Shown: positions 1 through 8,557 of the stretch, piece after piece | How the letters are laid out: each line of letters starts with the position of its first letter | How positions within the stretch are numbered: position 1 is the stretch's first letter | Source of the DNA: Microbacterium paludicola | GTDB lineage: Bacteria > Actinomycetota > Actinomycetes > Actinomycetales > Microbacteriaceae | Direction of reading: 5' to 3' | Length of the DNA stretch: 64,000 nucleotides | Assembly (NCBI RefSeq): GCF_015235415.1 | Contig: NZ_JADGLL010000009.1 | Coordinates: forward strand, 1 to 64,000 | Translations under genes and position numbers: made by a program | Notes under the pieces: model-generated | What the model was told of the DNA's origin: nothing | The model's input: the letters and a program-made list of their open reading frames with translations, nothing else | Databases searched by the model: none

Positions 1-549
1 GCGAAGAGCCCCGCCCCGGTCAAGAGCCCCGCTCCCACGACGAGCACGGCCCCCACGCCGACGCCGTCGAAGAGCACGCGTCCCGCCGAGGGCGCCACCC
101 CGAGCACGGCGCCGTCTCCTTCGCCGTCGGCCCCCGGCGCGTCGGTGGGCGTCACGGCGCCCGGCGTCGCCGACGTGACCGCCGGAGTCGGCAGCGGTGG
201 GGTGTCCGTCGGCGCGGACGTCGCGGGCGGAGCCGTCGAGGCAGACGTCTCGGTCGGCGGAGACGGGATCGACGTCGGCGCGGATGTCGCCGGCGGCACC
301 GTGACGACCTACGTCTCGGTCGGCGGAGACGGAATCGACGTCGGCGCGGATGTCGCCGGCGGCACGGTCTCGACCGACGTCACGGTCGACGGCGACGGAA
401 TCGGCGTCGGCGCCGGCGTGGCCGGCGATCTCGCCGGGGTCGGCGCGGAGGTCGGCGACGGCGTCGATGTCGGCGTGAGCGTCGGCGGGATCGATCTCGG
501 CGTCTCGCTCGGCGGCAAGGGCGGCCTGCTCGGCCTGAAGCTCGGCTGA
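1..549 (+). CDS. Gly/Val-rich repeat protein, 5' end outside window
   Basis: The frame is open from the first base, so the start codon lies outside the window; 182 residues are visible. Residues 1–52 are rich in Ala, Pro, Ser, Thr and Lys, like a flexible wall-spanning or linker segment. The rest is a Gly/Val/Asp/Ala repeat built on a 22-residue unit with the core GGDGIDVGADVAGG, clearest at residues 82–125 and decayed on both sides. The C-terminus has no sortase motif, membrane helix or charged tail. Proteins of this composition are often exported in Microbacteriaceae, but no domain is recognised and no function is assigned. A strong terminator follows 15 bp after the stop, so this is the last gene of its transcript. 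Confidence 0.7.
   Translation, partial: AKSPAPVKSPAPTTSTAPTPTPSKSTRPAEGATPSTAPSPSPSAPGASVGVTAPGVADVTAGVGSGGVSVGADVAGGAVEADVSVGGDGIDVGADVAGGTVTTYVSVGGDGIDVGADVAGGTVSTDVTVDGDGIGVGAGVAGDLAGVGAEVGDGVDVGVSVGGIDLGVSLGGKGGLLGLKLG
245..442 (+). repeat. 66-bp tandem repeat within the Gly/Val-rich gene
   Basis: A 66-bp unit (22 codons) begins at 245, 311 and 377. The first 55 bases of the first two copies differ at one position only, while the third copy is clearly diverged. The near-identity of two copies points to recent unit duplication, so copy number may vary between strains. Confidence 0.85.
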
Positions 550-564
550 GCGCGCAGGCACAGA

Positions 565-609
565 AACGGGGCTCGAGAGCCCTCCCCCGAGAATCTCTCG
601 AGCCCCGTT
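565..609 (+). terminator. Rho-independent-type hairpin after the repeat protein
   Basis: Perfect 15-bp inverted repeat (565–579 with 595–609) around a 15-nt loop, starting 15 bp after the stop codon. There is no clear U-tract, which is common for actinobacterial terminators. Confidence 0.8.
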
Positions 610-918
610 GCGCCGCATCGGTCAGGATCCGGCGCGCCTTGCCCGCATGCCCCCCGGCAGTGCGAACCGATATGTGCTCTCACCTCATGAGATGCGGTGG
701 GGCCGGTTCTATGACGCGACTTCCGAGAATTTCTTCGCGGACGTCCAGACAACTCGTCCACAGCGCAGAATCCACCCACAAACCGGGCCTTTCAGTGGCG
801 GTTCAGGCCCGCGAGCGACGAGAATGGAGACACCAGGTGGCGCGGGGCGATCCGTTCCCGAGCGCCTGTCGCCCATCCGCCGTCCGCGCACCGGACACCA
901 TCCGTATCGAGCACACAC
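610..918. other. Intergenic region before the sigma-factor gene
   Basis: About 300 bp without a convincing gene. The stretch 664–735 is less GC-rich than its surroundings and holds the small palindrome CTCATGAG, so it may carry the promoter of the downstream sigma-factor gene. No -35/-10 pair or ribosome binding site could be fixed by eye. Confidence 0.5.
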
Positions 919-2991
919 ATGACGACCCACGAAGCACCCGACGCCCCCGAGGCCGCGCCTGACGCCGACCTCGTGCTGCGGTCGCGTTCCGGCGACGCGG
1001 ATGCCTTCGGCGAGCTCTGGCGTCGCCACTACCGCTCGGGTGTCGTGGTGGCCCGCTCCGTCTCCAGCACGATCGATCCGGATGACCTCGTGCAGGAGGC
1101 GTACGCCCGCATCTTCCAGGCGATCCGCCGCGGTCACGGACCCAGCGGCTCGTTCCGCGCGTATCTGTTCACGGCGATCCGCAACACCGCCGCCGCTTGG
1201 GGCCGCGCGGCGCGCGAGACGGCGATCGACGAGCTCGACACCCTCGAGGATCCCGAGACCACCGACGAGGCGACGATCGCCGCGCTCGACCGCAGCCTCA
1301 CGCACTCCGCCTTCCGCAGCCTGCCGACGCGCTGGCAGGAGGTGCTCTGGTACACCGAGATCGAGCAGATGAAGCCGTCCCAGGTGGCACCGCTGCTCGC
1401 GATGAAGCCCGTCGCCGTGGCGCAGCTCGCCTCTCGCGCGCGCGAGGGCCTGCGCGAGGCATGGATCCAGGCGCACCTCAACGCGGTCGAGGACGGCTCG
1501 GAGTGCCAGTGGGCGATCGAGCACCTCGGCGCCCACACCCGCGGCAACCTCGGCGTGCGCAATCGCACCCGGTTGGACGCCCACCTCGCCGACTGCGCGC
1601 GATGCACGATCGTCGCCGGTGAGGCGCACGAGGTGGGAAGCCGCCTCGCGCTCGTCCTGCTGCCCCTCTCGATCGGCGTCTCGGCCACCGCCGCCTACCT
1701 CGCGTCGCTGCAGCGCGGCGACGCCGCGGCTGTCGCCCTCGCCGCGATGCCGTCCTCCGTCGTCGAGGGCGCGGTCGTCGCCGTCGGCGGCGCCGCCGCC
1801 GGTGTGTCGGGCGGGGCCTCCGGCGGATCGGGCGGCCCCGGGGCGGGCGGTTCCGCCTCGGCGTGGACCGTGGGCGGCCTCGTCGCCGCCGGTGCCACGG
1901 CGCTGACCGTCGCCGGTGTCGTCGTCGCCGCCTCGCTCGGGCTGTTCCCCGGGGGAGGCTCCGCGGCGACCACGCCCGCGGCCGGTGAGAACGCCGCGCC
2001 TCCGTCGACCGAGGTCGAGGCGTCGCCCGAGCTGATCGACGAGACGCCGGCCCCCGAGGATGCGTCCGCGACCCCGGAGCCCGAGGAGACCGACGCCGCG
2101 AAGCCCGGCCCCTCGCCGACGGCATCGTCCCCCGCCGTCGCCCCGCCGTCGGCACAGCCGACCCCGTCACAGACCCCTGACCCCGCGCCGACCGAGGCGC
2201 CGACAGACCGCGCCCAGCTCGCCATGACCTCGGCGGAGCGCACCGACGACGGCGCCGTCGCCCTCGCCGTCACCGGCGAGCCGAACAGCGACGTGCAGGC
2301 CTTCGCCCGCTCCGATGACGCCTCGGGCGATGGCGGGTTCTCGGTGGGCGTGCCGTTGGCCGTGGCGATGGCGTCGGACGAGGTGCTCGACGAGACGACG
2401 CTCTCGGCCGAGGGCACCGGAACGCTCGTGTTCGAGCTGACGCGCGCGCAGGCGCAGGCCGACGTGACGATCGAGGTCGTCTACGCGGGAGAGGACGAGG
2501 GGATCGCCGCGCACCGCCTGAGCGAACTCGGTGACATCCGCACCCTACTGCTCGACGAGCCGGAGCCCGACGCACCGACGCCCACCCCCACCGACAGCCC
2601 CTCGGGGACGCCCACGCCCGAGCCGACGGACACGCCGGAGCCGACTCCGACGCCCACGGAGACGCCGACCGCGACGCCGACGCCGGAGCCGACTCCGGTG
2701 GAGACGACGCCGCCGCCGACCGCGCAGCCCGAGGTATGGGCATCGTGCGGTGACGGATTCTTCGGCGGCTTGACGTGCGTGATCGGCACCGACGACCGTC
2801 GGGTGTGGGGAAGCGTGTACCTGCAGCAGCCGAACGGCGATCCCGAGCGTCGCTCGGGGATCGCGCCCGGTGTGCCGATCGAGATCACTCTCGACGGCAA
2901 CACCCCGCGCTCCTCGGTGCTGTACATCCAGCTCAACGACGGCACGATCATCCACCTGGGCGCGCTCAGCGACCTCATGAACGACCAGTGA
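919..2991 (+). CDS. ECF-type sigma factor fused to a zinc-finger, membrane and Pro/Thr-rich extracellular part
   Basis: A 690-residue fusion. Residues ~17–100 match sigma region 2 (DPDDLVQEAYARIF, then FRAYLFTAIRN). Residues ~115–182 match region 4 with its helix-turn-helix. Then comes H222-x3-C226-x2-C229, resembling the zinc motif of ZAS anti-sigma factors, and hydrophobic segments at ~244–264 and ~315–343 that can span the membrane. The remainder should lie outside the cell: Pro/Thr/Glu-rich linkers at ~350–430 and ~556–610, a domain between them, and a small C-terminal module with two cysteines. Actinobacterial ECF groups with fused zinc-finger and membrane domains are known (ECF52/53 types). 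Inference: the membrane part senses a wall or surface signal and controls release of the sigma part. No separate anti-sigma gene is adjacent. Confidence 0.8.
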   Translation: MTTHEAPDAPEAAPDADLVLRSRSGDADAFGELWRRHYRSGVVVARSVSSTIDPDDLVQEAYARIFQAIRRGHGPSGSFRAYLFTAIRNTAAAWGRAARETAIDELDTLEDPETTDEATIAALDRSLTHSAFRSLPTRWQEVLWYTEIEQMKPSQVAPLLAMKPVAVAQLASRAREGLREAWIQAHLNAVEDGSECQWAIEHLGAHTRGNLGVRNRTRLDAHLADCARCTIVAGEAHEVGSRLALVLLPLSIGVSATAAYLASLQRGDAAAVALAAMPSSVVEGAVVAVGGAAAGVSGGASGGSGGPGAGGSASAWTVGGLVAAGATALTVAGVVVAASLGLFPGGGSAATTPAAGENAAPPSTEVEASPELIDETPAPEDASATPEPEETDAAKPGPSPTASSPAVAPPSAQPTPSQTPDPAPTEAPTDRAQLAMTSAERTDDGAVALAVTGEPNSDVQAFARSDDASGDGGFSVGVPLAVAMASDEVLDETTLSAEGTGTLVFELTRAQAQADVTIEVVYAGEDEGIAAHRLSELGDIRTLLLDEPEPDAPTPTPTDSPSGTPTPEPTDTPEPTPTPTETPTATPTPEPTPVETTPPPTAQPEVWASCGDGFFGGLTCVIGTDDRRVWGSVYLQQPNGDPERRSGIAPGVPIEITLDGNTPRSSVLYIQLNDGTIIHLGALSDLMNDQ

Positions 2992-3791
2992 GCGTCGGCG
3001 TTCCTCCGCTCTGGAGGCGCGCCGATGCCACCGCGGACGACGGCTCGACCCTCGCGTACTGGGTCGCCGGCGAGGGCGACCCGGTCATCCTGATCGCCGG
3101 TCAGGCAGTCGAGCACGCCTCATGGCGCATCGCGGCAGAGCTTCTGCTGCACTCCGGCGAGACGGCATCACGGCAGGTCATCGTGTTCGATCACCGCGGC
3201 ACGGGCGACAGCGGCAGAGGTTCCGCCGATCGCTACGAGACCCGCCTGTTCGCCAGGGATCTCGTCGCGATCCTCGATCACGCGGGGATCGAGCGCGCGG
3301 ACGTCGTCGGCCATTCGATGGGCGGCCGCGTGGCGCAGTGGCTCGCGATCGATGCGCCGGAGCGCGTGCGGCGCCTGGTGCTCGTGTCGACGTCGGCGGG
3401 CGACGCGCACGGCGCGCCCCGCACCGCCGCCGCGGAGGAGGCGCTGCGCTCCGGTGATCGCGCGCGCATCGCGCGCGTGTTCTTCACGAAGCACCCCGAG
3501 TGGTTCATGCACCTCCTCGCGATCAGCGGCGACCCGAACATCCGAGGCCGCCACTTCCGCGCCAGCCGGCGCCATGACGCGCTCGCCGACCTGCACTCCG
3601 TCGCCGGGCCGACGCTCATCCTGCACGGCGGCGCCGACGAACTCGCCCCCGTCGATCACGCGCGCCTGCTCCACGACCGGATCGCGGACGCCGAGCTCGT
3701 CGTCGTGCCCGAGGCGCGGCACGGCATCCTGCTCGAGGGCGGGCCGGGCGCGCGCATCGTCGGGCGCTTCCTCGACGGCGAGCCCGTCTAG
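2988..3791 (+). CDS. Alpha/beta hydrolase
   Basis: 267 residues from a GTG that overlaps the sigma gene's stop codon (GTGA), so the two are probably translationally coupled; a longer in-frame reading upstream lies inside the sigma gene and is not credible. The core is a typical alpha/beta-hydrolase fold: a DHRGTGDSG oxyanion segment, the nucleophile elbow GHSMGG (Ser near residue 110), an acidic residue near HGGADELAP, and the catalytic His in EARHGILL near 244. The length suits the HVO/esterase-type families. The substrate cannot be read from sequence. Coupling to a membrane-anchored sigma factor may mean it acts with that system, but this is only context. Confidence 0.85.
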   Translation: MSVGVPPLWRRADATADDGSTLAYWVAGEGDPVILIAGQAVEHASWRIAAELLLHSGETASRQVIVFDHRGTGDSGRGSADRYETRLFARDLVAILDHAGIERADVVGHSMGGRVAQWLAIDAPERVRRLVLVSTSAGDAHGAPRTAAAEEALRSGDRARIARVFFTKHPEWFMHLLAISGDPNIRGRHFRASRRHDALADLHSVAGPTLILHGGADELAPVDHARLLHDRIADAELVVVPEARHGILLEGGPGARIVGRFLDGEPV

Positions 3792-3814
3792 CGCACGCCC
3801 CTCAAGGGCCCGCG

Positions 3815-5728
3815 CTACCGGCGGCGCCCCGTGCCGAACAGGCCGCGGATCACGCCGTTGAGCAGCGTCTGCGTGGTGCGCGAGCCGAGCACCTTCTCGA
3901 GCGTCGACTTCTCGGCGCGCGACGAGGTGCGCGTCCCGCCGGTGCCGGAGGTCTTCTTCAGCAGGCGCTCGTACTCCTGCTGGGCCTTCTTCTCGGCCGC
4001 GGCATTCGCCTTGTCGATCTCGGCGCGCTGACGGGCGAGTTCCGCCTCGGTCTCGGCCCGCCGCTCCTCCTCCTCGGCCGCGTTCACCTTCGCAGTGAGG
4101 ATCTCGTACGCCGACTCACGGTCGACACGCTCGCCGTACTTCGGCAGCAGCGAGGACGCGGCGATCGCGGCGTCCATCTGCGCCTCCGGCGTGGGCTCCA
4201 TGAGGCCCTGGGGTGCCCGCACGCGGGTCCAGGCGACGGGCGTCGGCGCGCCCTTCTCGCTCATCACCGTGACGATCGCCTCGCCGGTGCCGAGTTCCTG
4301 CAGCACCCGCTCGAGGTCGTACCCCGACTTCGGGTAGGTGCCAACCGTGGCGCGCAGGGCCTTGGCGTCGTCCGGGGTGAACGCGCGCAGCTGGTGCTGC
4401 ACGCGCGAGCCGAGCTGCGCGAGCACATCCTCGTGCACGTCCTTCGGCGTCTGCGTCACGAAGAAGACGCCCACTCCCTTCGAGCGGATGAGCCGCACGG
4501 TCTGCGTGATCGCTGCGAGGAAGTCCTTCGACGCGTTGTTGAACAGCAGGTGCGCCTCGTCGAAGAAGAACACCAGCTTCGGCTTCTCGGGGTCCCCCAC
4601 CTCGGGCAGGATCTCGAACAGCTCCGCGAGCAGGTACATCAGGAACGTCGAGAACAGCTCGGGCCGGCTCGCGACGCCGGGCACCTCGAGCAGCGAGACG
4701 ATGCCGCGCCCATCCGGGGCCATCCGCAGGAAGTCGGCGACGTCGAACTCGGGCTCGCCGAAGAAGACGTCGGCGCCGCCCTCGGCGAACGTGATCAGCT
4801 CGCGCAGGATGACCCCGGCGGTGGCGCTGGACAGGCCGCCGAGCTCCTTGAGCTCGGGCTTTCCCTCGTCGCTCGTCAGGTAGGTCAGCACCGAGCGCAG
4901 GTCCTCGAGGTCGACGAGCGGCAGGCCGTTCTTGTCGGCGTAGTGGAAGACGAGGCCGAGGCTCGACTCCTGGGTGTCGTTGAGCCCCAGGACCTTCGAC
5001 AGCAGCAGCGGGCCGAAGCCCGTGACCGTCGCCCGCACCGGCACTCCCTTGCCGATGCCGCCGAGCGCGAAGTACTCGACGGCGGATGCGGCCGGCGCCC
5101 AGTCCTGGCCGATGCCCTTTGTGCGCGCGAGCAGCTTCTCGCTGGGCTCGCCGGGCGTGGCCATTCCCGAGAGGTCGCCCTTGATGTCGGCGGCGAACAC
5201 GGGCACGCCCTTCGCCGCGAGCTGCTCCGCGAGGCCCTGCAGCGTGCGGGTCTTGCCCGTGCCGGTCGCGCCGGCCACGAGGCCGTGCCGGTTCAGCATG
5301 CCGAGCGGGATCCGGATCTGCGCCTGCGGAAGCGGGTCTCCGTTCACGAGGGCGCCGATGTCGAGCGTCTCGGCGTCGAACGTGTAGCCCGCGACGATCG
5401 CCGTCACGGCGTCGTCGTCGAGCGGCCCGGTCGCGGCGGTCGCGGCCGGCGTCTCCTCAGCCTCGGCCTCGGGGGCCGGCGCCTCGGGCGCCTCCGGGGC
5501 CGGTGCCTCGGGTGCCTCCTGCTCGACACCGGGCTCGGGATCGGCCGGAGCCGTCTCGTCGTCCGCCGCCTCACCTGCGGCGCCCTGCGCGGCCGCGGCC
5601 TGCGCGGCCGCCAGCCGGGCCTTCGCCTCCGCCGCCTTCAGGGCCGCCTCCGCGGCCTCGGCTTCCGCCTGCAGTCGGGCGAGTTCGGCCTCGGCGGCCA
5701 CGACAGCGGGATCCTTCTCGGCGCTCAT
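3815..5728 (-). CDS. HerA-like helicase/ATPase (DUF853, YjgR family)
   Basis: 637 residues. The first ~95 are Ala/Glu/Pro-rich and probably coiled or disordered. A FtsK/HerA-type ATPase follows, with Walker A GATGTGKT at about 152–159 and Walker B LVFFFDEAHLLF at about 384–395. A charged helical segment (~540–600) and a basic tail ending in GRRR close the protein. The family is widespread and is annotated as a helicase HerA-like protein, but its cellular role is not established. It is not paired with a NurA nuclease here, as in archaeal end resection. It converges with the upstream hydrolase gene, with 23 bp between the stop codons. Confidence 0.85.
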   Translation of the reverse strand: MSAEKDPAVVAAEAELARLQAEAEAAEAALKAAEAKARLAAAQAAAAQGAAGEAADDETAPADPEPGVEQEAPEAPAPEAPEAPAPEAEAEETPAATAATGPLDDDAVTAIVAGYTFDAETLDIGALVNGDPLPQAQIRIPLGMLNRHGLVAGATGTGKTRTLQGLAEQLAAKGVPVFAADIKGDLSGMATPGEPSEKLLARTKGIGQDWAPAASAVEYFALGGIGKGVPVRATVTGFGPLLLSKVLGLNDTQESSLGLVFHYADKNGLPLVDLEDLRSVLTYLTSDEGKPELKELGGLSSATAGVILRELITFAEGGADVFFGEPEFDVADFLRMAPDGRGIVSLLEVPGVASRPELFSTFLMYLLAELFEILPEVGDPEKPKLVFFFDEAHLLFNNASKDFLAAITQTVRLIRSKGVGVFFVTQTPKDVHEDVLAQLGSRVQHQLRAFTPDDAKALRATVGTYPKSGYDLERVLQELGTGEAIVTVMSEKGAPTPVAWTRVRAPQGLMEPTPEAQMDAAIAASSLLPKYGERVDRESAYEILTAKVNAAEEEERRAETEAELARQRAEIDKANAAAEKKAQQEYERLLKKTSGTGGTRTSSRAEKSTLEKVLGSRTTQTLLNGVIRGLFGTGRRR

Positions 5729-5738
5729 GGCAGTCAGC

Positions 5739-6401
5739 CTAGCGACGCGCCGCTCCCCCGCGACCGCCGCGTCCGGCGCGACGTTCGACGGTCAGCCCGC
5801 GCGCGAACGCGACCGCGATCAGGAGGGCGACCGCCGCCCCGATCAGCGCGCCGCCGATCGTGTCCGTCAGCCAGTGCGCCGACACGTAGGTGCGCGAGAA
5901 CGCCATGAGCGCGATCCAGCAGGCGGCGAGCGCCGCCACCCACCGTCGGGGAAGGATGATCCAGAGCGCGAGCGTCAGGGTCGCGGCGTTCGCGACGTGT
6001 CCGGACGGGAAGGATCCGACATCCACCGTGACCAGGATGTCCTCCGGGCGTGCCCGGCCGAGGACGTGCTTGAGGATCTGCACCACCCCGGCGCTCGCGA
6101 GCGACGCGACCACGAAGTAGCCCGCGCCCCACGGCCGCCGGGCGACGAGGAGGACGGCAACCACGGCGAGGGGCAGCCACAGCGTCGCGATGCGGCCGCC
6201 CCCGGCCGCGTCCATGAACAGCGAGACCCAGAGCGCGAGACCGTCGGGCGTGCCGGCGAGCACGCCGTCCCACCACAGGTCGACGACCGTCGGGTCCGCG
6301 CCGGGAAGCAGCAGGCCGGCACCGAGCGCGATGCCCGCGGCGAGCAGCCCGACTCCCCACCACAGCCAGGCCCGGCTGATCCGATCCCGACGCGCGCTCA
6401 T
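5739..6401 (-). CDS. PAP2-family phosphatase, membrane-bound
   Basis: 220 residues with about six hydrophobic helices. The three PAP2 signature motifs are all present: KHVLGRARP (111–119), PSGHV (132–136) and SRTYVSAHWLTD (169–180), supplying the catalytic histidines and phosphate-binding basic residues. The family removes phosphate from lipid phosphates such as phosphatidic acid or undecaprenyl pyrophosphate at the outer face of the membrane. The gene sits 13 bp downstream of the efflux-pump gene on the same strand and probably shares its transcript. The exact lipid substrate is not evident; recycling of the lipid carrier for cell-wall synthesis is one option. Confidence 0.85.
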   Translation of the reverse strand: MSARRDRISRAWLWWGVGLLAAGIALGAGLLLPGADPTVVDLWWDGVLAGTPDGLALWVSLFMDAAGGGRIATLWLPLAVVAVLLVARRPWGAGYFVVASLASAGVVQILKHVLGRARPEDILVTVDVGSFPSGHVANAATLTLALWIILPRRWVAALAACWIALMAFSRTYVSAHWLTDTIGGALIGAAVALLIAVAFARGLTVERRAGRGGRGGAARR

Positions 6402-6414
6402 GCGGTCCCTCCCG

Positions 6415-7767
6415 TCAGGGGTTGAGCATCTCCACCGTGCGCGGCCGCACGACGAGCCAGAGCATCGCCACAGCGACCAGCGCGCAGCCGATCATCACCA
6501 CCGCCATGGACGTGCCCGTGATCCCCTCGGGGCCCGCGACCGCGCCCACGATCGGCGAGATGAGGCCCGCGATGCCCGCGTTGCTGGCACCGAGCAGCGA
6601 GGCCGCCGTCCCGGCCGCCTTGCCGTGGCGGTCGAGGGCGAGCACCTGCGCGCACGGGAACGTGAAGCCGCAGGCGCTCATGAAGAACCACAGCGGGATG
6701 GCCGTGCCCCACAGGCCGAGCCCCAGCTGGTCGAAGACGACGATGAGCGTCGCCGCGATCACGAGCACCGCGGTGGAGCCGCCGAGCACCCACTGCGGCC
6801 CGAAGCGGGCGGCGAGGCGCGAGGCGACCTGGTTGCCGATGACGAGCCCGATCGAGTTCGCCGCGAACAGCAGCCCGTACTGGATCTCGTCGAAGCCGTA
6901 GCTCTCCTGGAACAGGAACGGCGAGGCCGACAGGTAGGAGAAGAGACCGGCGAAGGTCATCCCGCCGATGATCAGCACGCCGACGTAGACGCGGTCGGAC
7001 AGCACCGACCGGTAGCGCTGCCACACGGTGCTCGCTCCGCGCTCCTGCCGCCGCGCGCGGGGAAGGGTCTCGGGGATGCCGAACACTGCCGCAGCGAGCA
7101 TGACCAAGCCGTAGCCGGCGAGCACCCAGAAGATTCCCTCCCACGGCATCACGCCGAGCAGGGCGGATCCGATGAGCGGCGCGACGACCGGGGCGACCCC
7201 CGTCACGAGCGCGAGCCGCGCGAGCATCACCACAAGCCGGCGCCCGCCGAACAGGTCGCGCACGATCGCCATCGCGGCGACCGCACCGGCGGCGGCACCG
7301 AAGCCCATCGCGACGCGGGCGACGCCGAGCAGCGCGAGGTTCGGCGCGAGCGCGGCCGTGATGCTCGCGACCACGTGCAGGCCCGTCGCCACGAGCAGTG
7401 GACCGCGCCGCCCCACCGTGTCGCTGAGCGGCCCGACAAGCAGCTGGCCGAAGGCGAAGCCGATCATCGTGCCCGTCAGCGTCAGCTGGATCGCCGCCTC
7501 GTCGGTGGCGAAGTCGCGCTGAAGCAGCGGGAACGCCGGCAGGTACAGGTCGACAGTGAAGGGGCCGAGCGCGGTGAGCGCGCCGAGCAGCAGCACGTAC
7601 AGCAGGCGCCGCGACGAGGAGATCGCATCGCCCGGGTGCAGCACGATGGGCGCGGTCGCCGGGTTCGGCCCGAGCGTGCGGATCGCGCCGGTGGCGGGCG
7701 GGATCGGGATGCTCCCCGTGAACGGGAGGGTGATCGAGTCTGTGCGCGGGGGCAGGGCGTCAGGCAC
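6415..7767 (-). CDS. Bcr/CflA-type multidrug efflux MFS transporter
   Basis: 450 residues with about 12 membrane helices after an unusual ~52-residue, proline-rich cytoplasmic N-terminus. DLYLPAFP (73–80) in the first helix is a Bcr/CflA hallmark, and the loop motif GPLSDTVGRRGP (~113–123) is MFS motif A. The family exports drugs such as bicyclomycin and chloramphenicol, or small metabolites, by proton antiport. A shorter protein starting nearer the first helix is possible, but the whole upstream frame is open and no better start is visible. It is divergent from the DUF3105 gene. Confidence 0.85.
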   Translation of the reverse strand: MPDALPPRTDSITLPFTGSIPIPPATGAIRTLGPNPATAPIVLHPGDAISSSRRLLYVLLLGALTALGPFTVDLYLPAFPLLQRDFATDEAAIQLTLTGTMIGFAFGQLLVGPLSDTVGRRGPLLVATGLHVVASITAALAPNLALLGVARVAMGFGAAAGAVAAMAIVRDLFGGRRLVVMLARLALVTGVAPVVAPLIGSALLGVMPWEGIFWVLAGYGLVMLAAAVFGIPETLPRARRQERGASTVWQRYRSVLSDRVYVGVLIIGGMTFAGLFSYLSASPFLFQESYGFDEIQYGLLFAANSIGLVIGNQVASRLAARFGPQWVLGGSTAVLVIAATLIVVFDQLGLGLWGTAIPLWFFMSACGFTFPCAQVLALDRHGKAAGTAASLLGASNAGIAGLISPIVGAVAGPEGITGTSMAVVMIGCALVAVAMLWLVVRPRTVEMLNP

Positions 7768-7860
7768 GGGGCCCTTTCATCGTCGGGGAGAGGGATCGAT
7801 CCTACGCCCACATAGCGTTCTCCGAGCCTCCGGTCAGCACTTTCGCTCCATGTGTCCGAA

Positions 7861-7875
7861 TAGGATTGTCGCGTG
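7861..7875 (+). promoter_or_regulatory. -10 element for a leaderless DUF3105 transcript
   Basis: TAGGAT at 7861–7866 fits the actinobacterial TANNNT -10 pattern. It ends 6 nt before the GTG start, and no Shine-Dalgarno sequence is present. Transcription would start at or next to the GTG. Confidence 0.55.
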
Positions 7876-8556
7876 TCCCCGCAGAAGCAGTCCGGCAACC
7901 CCGCGCGCCAGGCGCAGATCGAGCAGACCGTCAAGCAGCAGCGCGAGGCGAAGCGCCAGGAGAAGCTCGCCGAGTACCAGCGCCAGCTGAAGAAGCGCCA
8001 GCGCGGCAAGCTGCTCTGGTGGGTCGTCGGCATCGTCGCGGTCCTGGCGGTCGTTGCCGTCATCGTCGCGTCGATCGTGTTCGCGCCCCGGTCGTACACC
8101 GCCGGCAGCGAGGGCGCGACCATCGAGGGCGTCGAGACGTTCGATCTCGAGTCCGACCACGTCGAGGGCGTCGTCGAGTACGAGCAGAACCCCCCGGCCG
8201 GCGGACCCCACAACATCGCGTGGCTCAGCTGCGGCGTCTACGACCAGCCGCAGGCGAACGAGAACGCCGTCCACTCGCTCGAGCACGGCGCGGTGTGGAT
8301 CACGTACGACGCCGACGAGATCCAGGGCGACGACCTCGAGGCGCTCCGCGAGCTCGCCCCGCGCACCTACTCGATCGTGTCGCCCTACGAGGGCCTCGAC
8401 ACCCCCATCGCCGTCAGCGCCTGGGAGCACCAGCTGAAGGTCGACTCCGTCGACGACCCCCGCATCGCCCAGTTCATCGAGGAGTACTGGCAGGGCGGCA
8501 CCGCCCCCGAGCTCGGCGCCTCGTGCACGGGCATCGAGGGCCCCGGCAAGCTCTGA
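7873..8556 (+). CDS. DUF3105 membrane-anchored protein
   Basis: 227 residues. The first 47 are strongly basic and helical (Lys/Arg/Gln-rich), followed by one membrane helix at 48–70 and an extracytoplasmic domain. The domain has conserved His-containing segments (GGPHNIAW, HSLEHGAVWI, WEHQLKV) and two cysteines, as expected for DUF3105. The biochemical role of the family is unknown; the conserved histidines suggest metal binding. It is followed after 1 bp by the DUF305 gene, a family often linked with copper, so the pair probably works together outside the membrane. The GTG start is chosen because of the -10 element just upstream. Confidence 0.85.
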   Translation: MSPQKQSGNPARQAQIEQTVKQQREAKRQEKLAEYQRQLKKRQRGKLLWWVVGIVAVLAVVAVIVASIVFAPRSYTAGSEGATIEGVETFDLESDHVEGVVEYEQNPPAGGPHNIAWLSCGVYDQPQANENAVHSLEHGAVWITYDADEIQGDDLEALRELAPRTYSIVSPYEGLDTPIAVSAWEHQLKVDSVDDPRIAQFIEEYWQGGTAPELGASCTGIEGPGKL

Positions 8557-8557
8557 C

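Noticed and set aside
245-442. CRISPR-like reading of the 66-bp repeats
   Set aside because: The units are directly adjacent, in frame with a coding sequence and have no variable spacers.
4394-5908. A 504-codon open frame on the + strand opposite the HerA-like gene
   Set aside because: Antisense shadow; composition is Arg/Leu/Gly-rich and no motif is seen, while the - strand frame has Walker A and B motifs.
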